64,000 nucleotides of DNA from Paramarasmius palmivorus (GCA_037176845.1 JAYKXP010000042.1:1-64000); one strand, 5' to 3'; shown: positions 35,805 to 48,204, counted from the stretch's first letter. Numbers and translations are program-made. Notes: generated from the sequence alone by a model not told the origin.

Positions 35805-36041
35805 TCATTTCGGATGGTCACGGTCACAAGGCCAAAAATATCCGAAATTTTTCGTTTGGTCATAGGTCACTTCCGAGCCCTCCTAGCGAGTTACCAGCGC
35901 TAACATCCCGAAATCTGCCTAAATTTGGCAATTTTGGGCGTTAATTTCCGAAATTTTCGCCGTGGTCACAGACTGCGGGCCCACCATCCGACAGGTCACT
36001 TTCGGATGGAAGGTCACAGGTCACAGTGCCATCCGAAATGA
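35805..36041. mobile_element. 237-bp MITE-like element in the FRE pseudogene
   Basis: Terminal inverted repeats TCATTTCGGATGG (35805-35817) and CCATCCGAAATGA (36029-36041) bound an interior rich in GGTCAC and TCCGAAA words with sub-terminal inverted copies (CATCCGACAGGTCACTTTCG). It sits just after a plausible donor in the gene (ACAG|GTACTG). No clear target-site duplication was found. Confidence 0.7.
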
Positions 36042-36429
36042 CGACGACTCGGAGATGTCTGCCCCTGAAGCGCTTCTTTCATATCCATGGTACGGCCGGG
36101 CCGATCTCAAAGAAACTGTTGCGACTGTCTCTGCAAGCAGTGGCTCCTTGAGAATTGCAGGTTCGTTTCTGGTACATTTTTTTATTAAGATCATTGACTC
36201 CTTACAACAGCATGCGGTCCCGAGTCACTTCTATATGATATAAGAAATGCTGCAGCTAACGCAGATAGTCGTTCAAGTTGGAGATGCGAACCGTGAGGTT
36301 TTTTTACATACACGTTGTTATGACCTGTAAACAACCGTGGCTATTTTGCATTGCATGACAGCTTGTTAATTCTCCTAAACCCAGTTTCAAGCATACTCAA
36401 CTTGTGTACTGGGCAAGCTGTCAACGGCA

Positions 36430-37240
36430 TCGACCAGCTTATCGATCCGCCCCCCTAGCCACCTACTACTGTCTCCATTCCGAACTCTCACGCCCAAGCA
36501 ATTCTCGTGCATACCACCAAATTCCTACAATCGTGAAACTGCCGTAGCTCGGTGTAGTCCCCAAGACATACAGATGCCCATGCGTATACCAGTTTCCTAT
36601 CTTCGCGAGTGCAGCTTCTCCTTTCTTCCAAGCCTCCATCCTCTCCTCGGAGGTCAGCTTAACATTAGCAAACGATGTCCCATAGAGTCTCTTTTAACCC
36701 TTAATGAGCCGTTGGGACAAACACTCGCACAATCTTGACCCAAGGTATGGACCCAGTAATGACCGTGACGTTTCGAACACCGTCTCGGCGAACGCTGCTT
36801 GGAGTACGCGAGTGTTGTTCGGAAGGGCCAACGCTGTGCTGGGATATTCGTTATCCAGATATTCTGCGACGCGAATGGAGTCTGAAACAAGGACATTCTT
36901 GTCGGAATCATGAATAAATGGAACCGTGTATCGAGGGGTGATGCTGTCAGGTTTCATTGCAGTAGGGGCGGCACCCACAGACTTTGTCGATATCTTCGTA
37001 GCCAATAAGAGCGACCTTGTACTTCAGCTTCTTATAGTGAATAATGTACTTGGATTCAGAGTTAGTTCTTCGAGCAACACGAAGAAGCCAAGGATGCACA
37101 TGATCCTCCTGACAAAGGGGGACATTCCAACTGGTCTATCGTTCACCGTGACTGTAATAGGGCCGACGTCGTAAATGGTATAGCGTGAAGAGTCTGAGAA
37201 CGGCGAATAGACTTGATATATGCCTTGAAACACAATGATA
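36430..37240 (-). pseudogene. Glutathione S-transferase pseudogene
   Basis: Agaricomycete GST features appear in order on the reverse strand: YTIYDVGPI and MSPFVRRI (N-terminal thioredoxin-like part), YKKLKYKVALIGYEDIDKV, SVGAAPTAMKPDS, RYTVPFIHD, VLVSDSIRVAEYLDNEYPST, then the helical domain with LYGTSFANVKLTSEERMEAW and YVLGTTPSYGSFTIVGI. The family uses glutathione in detoxification or lignin-fragment cleavage. The frame shifts between EDIDKV and SVGAAP, and an in-frame TAA separates LIKG from KRLYGTS. It is therefore probably non-functional. It ends about 100 bp from the FRE pseudogene, tail to tail. Confidence 0.78.
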
Positions 37241-38180
37241 TACCGAGTCCGTCGGAAAATTGTAAGCAGTGGTGCTTACCGTTGAGACGAAAGCGAACTT
37301 CTCTGGTGACAAAGACTTTGAAATAACCGGGATAATTGAATGGTAAACATCTTCTATATAACACCTGATAAATCAGGGCCGCTCGAAAGGATTTCTCACA
37401 AACATCAGGCATCTGTCATATCTGTTTCCAGTCACAGTTGATAACAATAATTACTAGTCCTGGCTTAACACGATCACAACATACAGATTTTCAGTATTAC
37501 TATCTCATCAACTCGTACCCAGACGTATTCCTTTCGATATAGCATATCGCTTATACGCAATATGTTCACTCCAGTTCGCTTCGACACCCCATTTGTCCTT
37601 GAAGCTTGAAGTCTTGAGGTTTCGCTGGAAAGTTATATAACACAATGGCATGTACAGCTCTCCACGACGCTTCTAAAGCTCCAGCGGCCCATCTAGATGG
37701 TGATTGAGAAGTTGATTTCATACCTGACTGAATGACTACTTACTCATGACGTGCACTGACGCTTTCGTCTGCGAAGTGGAACCGCCCGTTTGCAGCAGGT
37801 CATGTCAAATTCCGATATGACTGCATGAACTGACCAGGGCCAAACGAACCAAAAGAGCCTAATATGGTCGTTAGAAAATTTATAACGCATGTAAGTAACG
37901 TCACTGACATGTCAGATCAAACAAAAACTGACTATAAATCGTGTCCGCGACGTGATCATTCATTGTGCTTGAACGATATCGATAAATTGTGGAGTACTAC
38001 ACTATTGGTTGGCGATAGACTATACAGGATCTGTTCCAAAGAAAATCGGTTATGTACCATCGCAGGCTAGAGCATCTACTCAAGTCAGGTTGAAGGGGAA
38101 TGCAGCATTTGATACAACTGGGGATTATGTGCAAACAGAACCGTGACACGAACAAAGCATGACTATGCTCAAACCCCTTC
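37241..38180. other. No supported gene; repeat trace at 37865-37945
   Basis: Contains the second copy of the lead sequence of the 9.2-kb array (GGTCGTTA, AACGCATGTAAGTAACGTCA, then GACTATAAATCGTGT). No coding exon was recognised. Confidence 0.5.
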
Positions 38181-38185
38181 CTTAC

Positions 38186-38700
38186 CTTGCTACTCATCAC
38201 CACCAGGAACCTTCAAAGACGAGGCTTCCAAAGCTACAACACTGACCTCGGCATCTTCGTCCTCCAGGCTAAGACCCTCGAGACTGAGGAGAGCACAGGC
38301 TTTCTCAAGCTTCTCCTTTGCAGTGGCCCACTTCTTCGACAGTGACTCATTTGTTGCTGTCAGGAAGCAATGACGTTTTGATTACAGATGATTTGGGCAT
38401 TCAACCTCATATTATCTGTTTCGAGGAGCTGGATATCTCGATCTGGGAAGAGCAAACCTAATTAAAAGGCCTACTCTGCTCACCTCTTTCGGCCAACTGT
38501 TCTCGGGTTGAAGGAGGTTTCAACTCATGAAAGCGGGACGGGTTTGCGATGATTTCCTGAAGGCTTGGTTTCCTATAGATGGGGCGGGCTGCTTGACGCA
38601 AAATCTGAGCAGGGTCCGGCATGAGACCGGCAGAGTACTGTTCAATACCTTCAGCCGCCGGGACTTCCAGCGATGGTATCAAGCACTAAACGCCAGCTGT
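38186..38700 (-). CDS. Unknown protein, partial or decayed
   Basis: Two protein-like pieces share the reverse strand: DPAQILRQAARPIYRKPSLQ with IIANPSRFHELKPPSTREQL, and a C-terminal piece with NESLSKKWATAKEKLEKACA, ending VPGGDE and a stop. Between them LLETDNMRLNAQIICNQN continues a coiled-coil pattern, but the frame does not join cleanly near 38365. The arrangement resembles the C-terminal tail of some pogo-like transposases, which is only a guess. Confidence 0.35.
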
Positions 38701-39116
38701 GTAAGTTGACATTCTATACTAACTACAAGGAAGGTATACTTACAGCTTGCGGCGGAGTTTTTGATTGAGAATGGGCGAGATTTGTGATGGTGAGAGAGAA
38801 GGGGCCACTTGGCTGCTTTACGTCTTCGCTTAAGGAACTTTCGAGAATTAAACGTGTTCCTGGGAAAATGCTTGAACACACTTTCGATTGCACACCCATC
38901 TCCAGGTCAGACAAAGTGAAGAGGTGAATGGAAAACTTACAAGGTGCGATATCATAAGCGATGTTGCTTTAGAGCTACTGATAGAAACTACTTCGCAGAG
39001 CACGACCCCGGGCTTCTGTCGACCAATGGTTACCACTCTGAGTCCTGTCGAAAAGATGGAGCAGCAGTAGAAGATGAGGGTGAAATCGTAAAGGGAACGC
39101 TAGGTAAGCAAGTGGT

Positions 39117-39665
39117 TTGAAGGAGACATTGGTACCCAGACTCGGAGCTAACGACAACAATAAAGCACTCTGCAACAAACCCGAGCGCCATCCCGATATA
39201 TGCTCTCCAACAAACACTGATAATGACGATGTCCCACCATATGAAACATTCCAGATAACTCTGGAATATGAAGCACTCTTCTACGAGGGACTGCGCGCTC
39301 AGGTACCCAGTTACCTCTCTAACCTGAGGTGGCTTCGCCAGCTCCCTTTTCAAGATATCCTCGAGTGTGCACAGGACTTCTTCCAGTTCAGTGTGCTTCC
39401 AATCGCAAGAGCCTTGCACAAGGTGCTCTCTGGTTGGTCAGAGGAGCAGTTTTATTGGTTCCTGGAGCGAAACTCGTTCGGACCGCTACCTAACGATGAC
39501 GAGATCTTGGATGCCGCCGCCGCTTCGTACTGCTGGAGCAGGGGGCTGTCAAATTCCGAACGAAAGAATCGCTTTCATCCACTTCTTACCCAGTATTCGC
39601 GTCTACCAGATCTAGAGAATGAAAATGGACAGCTCATTCCGAGCCCACTCGGAACTCTTTCGTGA
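39117..39665 (+). CDS. Open frame of 182 codons, unknown
   Basis: The frame is protein-like (YETFQITLEYEALFYEGLRA, FQDILECAQDFFQF, DEILDAAAASYCWSRGL) and ends in TGA, but it has no ATG near its 5' end and no clear upstream exon. A reverse frame overlaps the first part. No domain is recognised. Confidence 0.28.
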   Translation: MKETLVPRLGANDNNKALCNKPERHPDICSPTNTDNDDVPPYETFQITLEYEALFYEGLRAQVPSYLSNLRWLRQLPFQDILECAQDFFQFSVLPIARALHKVLSGWSEEQFYWFLERNSFGPLPNDDEILDAAAASYCWSRGLSNSERKNRFHPLLTQYSRLPDLENENGQLIPSPLGTLS

Positions 39666-39669
39666 AGGA

Positions 39670-40900
39670 AACGACTTATATTTCAAATCGAATACAGCTT
39701 TTTTGGTATTGTTACGATGATAAATCACCATTTCAAAAAACATGGGTTGACGACTTTTTAGCATGAAACAACTTGTAATACAAATGTCTCACAATGCATA
39801 GCTCTCGAGAGCACCTCTAGTTTAATTCATGTTCGCAATGATCGCCAGAGCACTGCCAGCGCTGTTTTGCGGCATGGACAATTTAGAGTGTCGAGGTATG
39901 TACGTACATTGATATAGACTAATGGACATACGCACAAATCATGTAGTAGTACACTAACTACTAGCAGAATGGTATACGTGTAGAATTTTTCTTGTTTAGC
40001 ACATTAAGGACGGAACTAATGTACACGCAAGGTATTCGGTTTGTTGGTTGGATTGCATTCGAATCGACCTGACACTCCGTCTCCTCTAACACCATCTCCT
40101 TGGCACAAAGAGCTTGTACTAGCGATATGAAGATCTGAAGGCTCAAGGATGACTAGTCAGTGAGATAGCGTCCCTAACGGCGTATATACTAGTTCCAGGG
40201 TCAATAGGAATGTTCTCATTCGAATTGGCGGTAATATCTACAGCACCCACGATTTTCTGTTTTGCATGGCCACCCCTCCTTCTAGCAGCGAAGGCTCAGC
40301 TTGAGTCCCATCCGCAGGAGCCTGCATGGGTCGATTTTATTCGGTATCCGGTCCGGTGGTATGGCCCCTCTAAATACAGCAGACTCGCCCTCTCCAGCTG
40401 TGAGAGATACCGACACCCCTTCAGCGGCATTCTTAGAGGCCGTAGTCGCGGTAACCCGTGGAGCTTTCCACGGGTGGGCACTATCAGGGAGAAATGCCAT
40501 GAATTGACGGACAGCTACGTGCAGTAGTTGGCCATCATTCATGCCTTTTCGTGGGACACAGGTGATGTAAGTCCTGGTCAACGTTGCTGAGCGATATAAG
40601 TTGAAACGTTTAAGCTACTAGTTTAAGTCCGAGTCCCCGGTATACCCACATCAAAACCTTATTTGCTCTATCAAGATGCATGACAGTGCATGACTCGGGA
40701 GTCGGAGGAGCGTCCAAAAGATCAGGATTAGATAACGATTGACAAAGTTTATAAGCAATTTATAAGCATACCCACATCGACACGTCAACGCTCTCATCTT
40801 GTCTCTACATAATACTCGTGCTCTGGAGGGATAACCTCCCGTGCTGCATTTCTGCTTGCTCCTGTCTGGATCGTTGGCTCTCTGACTGCTTTTGGGACAC
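39670..40900. other. No supported gene
   Basis: Overlapping frames at 40210-40581 on both strands have no domain. The last 200 bp lie upstream of the chromodomain gene. Confidence 0.35.
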
Positions 40901-40914
40901 ATCTGGTCGAACCA

Positions 40915-42439
40915 ATGGATTCAGAATCGGCAACCCTCTGGCAAGTTGGTATGTCCTCTAATCCATTCCATCCTTCTCAACAGTGCCAATTTATGACCAG
41001 AAACCATTGAATGCGCTGAGTGGGCTGGCAGATGCTGGGTAAGTGCTGGTCCTAAGGACGCCCTGCATACTTAACCGTCTCTATGATCCAGCTGTACCTT
41101 ATCAAGGTTTGTATCGCACCAGAGTACTGAACTCTGAATGTAATAATAACATGGACACGTCTTATTCCTAGTGGTACGGCTATGAAACTGTTGACAATAC
41201 GTACGAAAATCCTTTGGTAGCGACATTCATGACCAACTTGCCCCTTCTAGATGGGAACCACTTACGTCCCTACACTACTGCGAAAGGGTCTGCAAAGAGT
41301 TTTGGAAGGATGTAGGTGGCCCGGGTCCTAGGAAGGGGCGCATGAGAGGGTTTACCTTGACAAGCAGTGAAGCATTCCGCCGTACGACCCTTCCTCTCCT
41401 GTAAGTCAGGCATTCGAGCCTAACTCTGACTTTCCAGAGTCGTGTCTAGCCCAGTGCCAAACAGGAGATGAAGCAAACAGGGATAATACCCATCAAGGTG
41501 CGAGATTCATCATCTTGTAATATATATTAGTACTCACCACAGCTTCAGCACTGCTACAGATTCCAGAAGCAGAACCTACAAAAGCAGCCCCAGCTGTTGC
41601 AACATCGTTCAAGACACATTCCGGTAAATATGCAGAGATTGTACTACGTCCCTTTAAGCCAAGCCTCTTTCAGGGATTGTGATGCAAGTACCTGATGCGT
41701 CACTCCTCTCCAATCCTCCAGAGGCCCTTGGCCTTGATGACTTGAATGCGAATGACAGATACCAAGTATGTAACGAGATATCTACTCGTCTTGTTGACTG
41801 TCCTCGTTAATGGGATTTTTTTACAGACCGTTCTGCTTTCCCTGAAGGCAAAGAAAGTCGACGCACACAAAATTTTGTACAAAAAAGCAAAGAATGATTC
41901 AAAGGAGGTAAGTCATACGGATCTCAAACATATCATTCTACCTCTTAACACCATGGCAGGACCCGTCGTGGCGCCGTGTAGGTTGTAGCGTACGTCGCGC
42001 AACCTCGTACTCGAAGCCATTGCAATGGAATATTAATAATACGTTAGATCTGCTATGACTGCGAAGATCTTGACGATGCAGGCCGTTTACTCGCCTGTCG
42101 ATGCCGTTCCCATATATATTGCAAGACCTGTGTGGAAACATGGATAAAGAAGAGTCGTGTACGTGCCGAAGGACTCATCTCATGTGGGCATTGACTACCT
42201 GGTTTTTTTTCTAACACTAACGATTCTCAGGTCCTCAATGCCGGTGCATTGTTTACACAATTTCATCTGCATGGATTTTCCTTACGCCAGACGAAGAAAG
42301 ACATCGCAGCGAATACCGGGAAGATAGGAAGGCAAAAAAGCGGGCATTGAATAAGAAAAATAAACGTGAGGCTGAGGCACGAAAGAGAGTAAGACTTACT
42401 GAGGAGGCACAACGTAGAAAGGACGAGGGAGTACATTAA
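40915..42439 (+). CDS. Chromodomain protein with Cys/His-rich segment
   Basis: Exons 40915-40948, 41001-41038, 41092-41106 (a 15-nt micro-exon), 41172-41200 and 41251-41400 splice in phase. They give a chromodomain at residues about 10-60: WQVETIECAEWAGRCW, LYLIKWYGYETVDNTWEP, LHYCERVCKEFWKDVG. Chromodomains bind methylated histone tails, so a chromatin role is likely. Later exons carry VPDASLLSNPPEALGLDDLN, a Lys-rich stretch, and a RING- or PHD-like Cys cluster CYDCEDLDDAGRLLACRCRS followed by HIYCKTCVETW. A basic helix (KKRALNKKNKREAEARKRV) ends in TAA at 42437-42439. The junctions between 41400 and 41700 could not be fixed uniquely and one may be broken. It lies 1.3 kb from the giant palindrome. 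Confidence 0.68.
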
Positions 42440-43330
42440 GAAGTATATCGGAATTATCTTGGTCAACTGCACTCCTTAATTTTCTTGTATCAAACTACTG
42501 TGTCTGTACATTTTTAACGAATAGTCCAGTATAAATCTGTACCAAAACACACAATATCTTATTCCTTTGGCTGATACTTGACCTTCCTGCTATAACATCT
42601 ATCTTTGTGTTTCGTTGCGTGGACAGTGAATTACTATGAATAAATCATCACTGTCAACTAATAACGGTTTGGAGATATCAAATACATCCGAACATCCGGT
42701 GGCATCATCCATCAACGGTGTGATTGAAGTGGTAGACTTGTGGATTTCAGCGATGTCGAAGTCCATGAAGTTTAAGCATCAAACCCTGCGCCTGGCATAG
42801 CTGGTCAAGAAGAGTCTGAATGACTTGGACCTATCCTTGAGACCAGATGTAAAGGTCACGCAACGAGTCCGTACCCGGAACAATTCTGACTCGAGAATGG
42901 GGGGTGCACCTTCAACTGTACCCACCGATGGAGTGCGAAGCTCGGGAGGTGAAAATACTATCTAGCTGTTCCTGATTGCGCGCACGAAACTCGAACTGCC
43001 GAGGTCCCGTTTCGGAACAGCAGGTTTCACAGCCATGTAACGTTGATAACATTGATGACATTGATAAACCTGCTATGGACTGACCTCGATCAGTGCAGGG
43101 ATCTATACTACATGTGCTTTGGCGGAATATAGGTACATGACACGGGTATCTACTAACGACCACAAAACAGGATAAATCCAACTCGCTGCCATACATGTAC
43201 GTCGTCCCACATCGTCCAGTACATATCCAACGTAATGGATCTGGCGATAAACAACGCATCGGAGATAGCCCTATTGCACCTAGGATAGATAGAAACGATA
43301 AACGCACCACAGCGTCGTTACATTATACGC
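42440..43330. other. No supported gene
   Basis: Short frames only. The stretch lies between the chromodomain gene and the left edge of the palindrome. Confidence 0.35.
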
Positions 43331-43547
43331 CACTTATGCGTAACACGCCTCAATATGGTTTTCTGCATCAGGGATTTCAAAGCCCTCCGCATCTAGTGGA
43401 ATCTCAACTTCGTCTGCCATTGCTTCAGTCTCAACCACGCGAAAGGATACCTGACCATTGCCAGGTATGAGCACAGGAGTCTCAAAGCAGTGCCTGAATG
43501 CCATGTGCAGCTGTACACCCACCAGTTCGAGATGACCACAAGTAATC

Positions 43548-44132
43548 TCACTCACGGCACTTGGTAATACAGTCACTGATCTCAAACATAAAAGTAATTC
43601 CACCACGAGCGTAATAGGCTAAATAGCGAGTTGACACAGGCCCCGAAAACGAATCTATAATATCTTCTTCATGAGGTATGGTAAATTCTTCTTCATGGTC
43701 AGCATTACGATCACGGTCCGGCACACTGAAACTTGTAGCTACGCGCCTCCATTGCGGGGCGACATACGCAGGTACCTCGGCAAAGTGCCCAAGTATTTTG
43801 GGTACAAACAGAACATGGCGTGCGGGTCCTTCGCTGAAAACTGCCAGCGCGTTGTCGGCCAACACCACCTGCCGGTGTTGAAACATACTATCGGTATCCT
43901 TCAGCCTTGCAACAAAGAGGTTTCTTTCCATCGTCAGCGCAGGGTCCACGTTGCACCTCCAGAACACATGCATCTCATCTTCGACCTCCGGTTTGCACAA
44001 CCTGCAAAGTTGCCGTTCTCTTAGCATCTTTTTCTTGCCATGGGTGCTGTTGTACCTCAACAACTCCACAGCCAAACGATGAGAGAAGGTAAGGAAGCGA
44101 GTCAGTGATTTTCGGTGATTCGGGATCGGCAC
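43548..44132 (-). pseudogene. LINE-type reverse transcriptase C-terminal fragment (left copy)
   Basis: The frame carries the terminal Cys-His motif of fungal non-LTR reverse transcriptases: SHRLAVELLRY, LRERQLCRLCKPEVEDEMHV then FWRC. The polymerase domain is missing. The protein continues across the arm boundary at 43763 (GHFAEVPAYVAPQWRRVATS) to a stop at 43548, with a possible further extension in another frame to 43334. It is a 5'-truncated relic of a LINE-like element. Confidence 0.6.
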
Positions 44133-45095
44133 AGAAATATTGTGAGATATTCAATTGTAGTTGGATGTAGGTCAGGAGACTAGTGGAATGTGACGTCCTA
44201 AATAGATCATTCCGAATCGCCCGAATTTGCACCTGAAGCCCTACGACTCAGATCTATGTCTCTGTAAATCACCAGAGTCCGTGGGGTTCTCCTTCAAGAT
44301 CACACCACGGTGACTTTGGTGCCAATGTAGTAGGTGCTACCAGAAATCAATCTGGGTTTCGGGAAAGAACTAATACGATGCCCGTTCTCCACTGGAGACT
44401 AGCACGTCGAAGTCGATGAGAGAGAAGCGCCCAGACCGAGTGGAGGTAGGTCTATCCCGGAACGGTTACGCAGGAAATCTCCCATCTCCGCTCCTAGATC
44501 CAACTTCTTGACGTCATCGGAGAAGGTCCATACCATTCCATACCATGCTCACAAGTGGCCGCTTCATTACATATTACTCAACCCGTTCTGTAGCAAGTGG
44601 GAAGCCAGGCTGCAGCTGGAGATATGTTCGATGAGGTAGCGGACCTTCTGGTTGAGGACAGTGCATTCAGCGCTCTAGTTACAGTAAAGTCCATGATGTG
44701 TTCGATCGACTCTCATGGGGGTAGATTGAACCCCTTCTATAAGCATGTAAGAAAATTGAACAGGGGCTAGAGCAGCGCATCACCCATACCAGAGCAAATC
44801 TCTTTTTCCAGCCCAGTGCCTAGAAGTATCCTCTCGTCGAATAGCTTTTCGATTTTGGGAACGAGGACTCAAGACCGCTATCAAATCCTGGCAGCTGGTA
44901 AAAAAAAACTTCACCTACATGTTCGGTGAAGTGAGAACACGTACCTTTGGAAGATTTGTGGATGTAGAAGGACAGTCCTGAAGTGGCCGAACTGCAGCAA
45001 GAGTAGGGCACTCGCCGAACTCTGAGCTGCCTGATGTAAGGCATATATGACAGAAGCTATGGAGCTCTCAATCAGCGTTGAATATACTAATAGCG

Positions 45096-45533
45096 TTAAG
45101 TCACCGACCTCGATTTGGGCATTTCTAAAGTCTCTGTACGCGCCGGGATTCTTAATAGTAAGGGGTTGTCGATAAGCACTTTGCGACACAAGAACTGCGC
45201 TGCCTTCATCGTCGTGGCGCACACCGTGGTATAGACAATCGAAACTGGAGTTGATATGGGGCCAGCAGTTTCTGAGGTCGGGACTCGTTGGATTATTTCG
45301 ATAAGATCGCGTAGGAACTGAAATTCCAAGGAATCCTTTCGGAAAGAGGTTTCGGTATAATAAGGAGAGCCAGGAGCGTTGGGACGAGGGAATGTATACG
45401 CGAATAGCTTCTGGATCTCGGCTCGTGTCGAGCATTTTTGGTATTTCGCAGATGAACGCCTGTTCCGTTTAAAAGTCTGTGAAATGAGTCCCTTAGTGGC
45501 ATGTATGAATGCTATGAACGGGTGACGTACCAA
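45096..45533 (-). other. Unassigned open frames in the left arm
   Basis: Two overlapping reverse frames (45096-45533 and 44911-45435) are the longest in this part of the arm. The first contains CSTRAEIQKLFAYTFPRPNA and a plausible helix SLEFQFLRDLIEIIQRVP. I recognise no family. Mirror copies are at 55811-56248 and 55909-56433. Confidence 0.25.
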
Positions 45534-45821
45534 CTGCAGGATCCGCTATCTTCGTTGTTATATCAACTAATGCCCGACAGGCGCAGAAGACTACTGACTT
45601 CACAAAAGGATTGAGGTTTCGTCATGACGCAAGAAAACCAGAAGGGAGTCATAAGACACAATGAGCGTTAGGAAGGTGTACAGTGAATTCACCAGATTCA
45701 CTGGGGATATACGACGCAACATCATCCCCACTGGATCGTTCACTGTAGCCGCCAGGACACTCGTAAGGCCATCTCCCCTTCCAACTTTCCACCTCATGAT
45801 AATCGTAGAGAGAAGATAGCC

Positions 45822-46409
45822 ATGGCGAGGTCAATCTGCCAGCTCGCTCGTAGCACGGTATGCTCTAGTTGGTATCAACCATATCGACCCACAACCGCTT
45901 CAAGACAGCCTCTGGTCGATAGTGACGAGGTTGTCACACCTACATCACCAGAGGCTAATGAATGTATCGGATATGAGGGCGATGATAGGCGAGCAGGTGT
46001 AAGCATCGCGCTGGGCAGAGGTGAAAGGAATTTTGAAAGGAATTTGAGATACCGTCCCTCATGTCTTCGAGGTGGAGCAGGTCGCCATAGTAGGGATGGG
46101 TTTCGGTGTATGGAGCGAGAGTCCGTGGCCATAGCATTGGAATCGTCGTCCCGGAGAGCTAGTTCGTCTTCGGTGTCTGCATCATCTGCGGACGCGATAG
46201 AACGCCCTCCGAAAAAGTTCAAGGTGACAGCTGCAGTCTTCAAGCTTCGAGGGCCGAAGGTGAGTCTCCTAAGAACGCCCAGCAACGTAAACACGACCAC
46301 AAAAAAGCGAAGAGTAAGCAAACCAACCGTGCAAAACACTCTGCTCATAGTCTGTCTCCTCGTTTCCGTATATCTCTCGTCTCCGCTTTCTCGGCCTCGC
46401 GAAAGGTAG
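45822..46409 (+). other. Unassigned 195-codon frame in the left arm
   Basis: A basic, Ser/Arg-rich frame with ERPPKKFKVTAAVFKLRGPK and TTKKRRVSKPTVQN. The opposite strand is also open for 157 codons (45875-46348), so strand choice is uncertain. The mirror is at 54935-55522. No domain is recognised. Confidence 0.25.
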
Positions 46410-47493
46410 CAATATCTTCTGTTTCTTCTGCTTCGCCAGGCTCGCTATCTCCGACATCATCATCGCCTGCTTCGTCGGGGTTTGTTGAACGACTGATGTG
46501 GGAAAGTCACGGTCGTTCGTCTTTGCTTCCTTCATCATCCGCATTCTTGCCAGTGCTTGGCCTGGGAAGGTGACCCACACGCCCCGAAGGGTATGTAGTC
46601 TTTCGTTGGCCTGTTCACCGTCGTTAGCGCTAGATGTCTGAGGAACTGGAAACACATACGCACCCAATATTCCCGAGAATTGTAGTCAGTCTGGGTTCCA
46701 CCCCTGAATTTCAGCAGCCGGACCACAGCAATGCTACTAGAGGGATGAAGCAGTCCGGAATGTGAGAACGCGGGTTGAAGGAACCGGAGAAGAAATCACA
46801 GGAAGAAAAAAAGACGTGGCATAACGCCGGGTACATCACGTGTCCCACACTGCCTTTCGCCGCCACACCCGCCACAATGAAAACGCTTTGCTGGCCTTGG
46901 TCAGATTCCTCTGGCTTGTTTATCTTCTTCCGCTTCTCCAGAAGGGTCTAATGGTACTGGATCCGGCGTTCTTGTCATGGCACATCCGCGGTCCATACGA
47001 CTTTGGGTCCAAATAACACCCCGAAAGAGTTCATGCCCTATATTTGAGCCCAAATCAGTGGCCTCTTCGACAGGGAAAATCGCACCTAATACTCACCATC
47101 TTCTATATACCCTACCTAACAGGTAGGATGTTTTCAGACAGCTTTGAGGGCAAAGACGCACCAATTTCGGCAGCTGATGACCTATATGTTAGGGATTCTA
47201 ACTATTCCCCTACGAAAAGACAGATGTCCTAGAAAGAGTTCATCAATTGTTTGGGCGAACACTGGAGGTTGGGCGGCAAGCACGTTATGGAACATACGCA
47301 AGAAGGAGAGTCAAAAAACTTGTCCCCAGAACAGGTAATGTCAATGCAGGATATTTCCCTGTGGTGGCATCGCATCGTCAAGCAGGACCATCCTATGTGC
47401 TTCAGACCGTACCAATGACGGCGGTGGGTTTTCGAATGGACTGACCCTGCCAGGTATGATGGTCCTTTCTGGGGCAATTAGACCGTTGGGAAA

Positions 47494-47704
47494 GTCTTGA
47501 CCCCTTTATAAATTGACGTGTCGATGTCTCGTTGTAAATGGATCGTGTGATGGATAGGAGTGGATTAATGGATTGGAGTGGGTTGATGGATCGATGGATC
47601 GATGGATCGATGGACTGATAGAGGCGTCGAACCGATGGATTGTCTGTCAACTTACGAGATTTTTGGTCGATATTGTTGGAAAGGGTCAAGGCAGAGCTAA
47701 AAGG
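47494..47704 (-). repeat. Repeat A copy in the left arm
   Basis: Mirror of 53640-53850, with short (GATCGATG)n and GGATTAATG words replacing the neat 18-bp array of the copy at 385-474. Confidence 0.8.
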
Positions 47705-47993
47705 TGAATCATTCGAGTATGTTCTGCAATCCTAAAGGATGAGGTGCAAATTGTTAGGTGGGGTTGTCGGTGGAAAAGGTGGATGAGTAGTATCTGGACA
47801 AAAGAAATCCGGCTGCAGACATGTTCAAAGAGTATACATAAGTATGGATAGGGCAAAGTATTCAGCACGATCAATGAATGGGTGATGGGGGAGGCCGATT
47901 CGTGAAGGCGACACAAACAGGAAGATAACGGCAAGGTTAGTACCTCAGGCCTCAGGCTTAGCTGACTCGGAGTGCCTAGAATATGTACCCTAT

Positions 47994-48204
47994 CATATGT
48001 GACCACTGGCAGTATATATGGTGGTGCTGCTACTGTATATGTGATCATGGCGTGGAGTGGTATACTATCACGGTACCCCGAACCGTGATTGCTGCGCTGA
48101 TGTTGCTTAGCGCTTATCCTTATCCATATCTGTTATCGTGATGTGCGTCTCTTGTTTATAAATATTTGTGTAAAACGGCAATGTTGCCTTAAGGGCGGCA
48201 GTTT
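47994..48204 (-). repeat. Repeat B copy in the left arm
   Basis: Mirror of 53140-53350; related to 2222-2370. Confidence 0.8.

Larger units (their letters stand above)
33882..36330 (+). pseudogene. Ferric reductase (FRE family) pseudogene
   Basis: FRE proteins are plasma-membrane flavocytochromes that reduce Fe3+ for uptake with NADPH. In order I see the N-terminal helices (YARGVLYFLRGTIGIFVISR), GSPPLAIITGLMASG, the haem-helix region TLLTGHSHERLQIFHQFLGH, a YWSGFAMLALL helix with FVHCHYRF, the FAD-side HPFIVIN, the NAD-side LIDGPFGGMNHD and LLTGGGIGMSFIMPVLQDL, VLWSVQEEG and YGRADLKETVATVSASSGSL. Lesions are clear. The frame shifts near 34690-34710. A 126-bp MITE interrupts an exon at 35014. 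An in-frame TGA at about 35227 sits where the family suggests Trp. The frame shifts again near 35750. A second MITE lies at 35805-36041. It converges with a GST pseudogene. Confidence 0.85.

Noticed and set aside
45822..46409. Basic 195-codon frame as a DNA-binding protein
   Set aside because: Both strands are open here and no domain is recognisable, so strand and coding status are unresolved.
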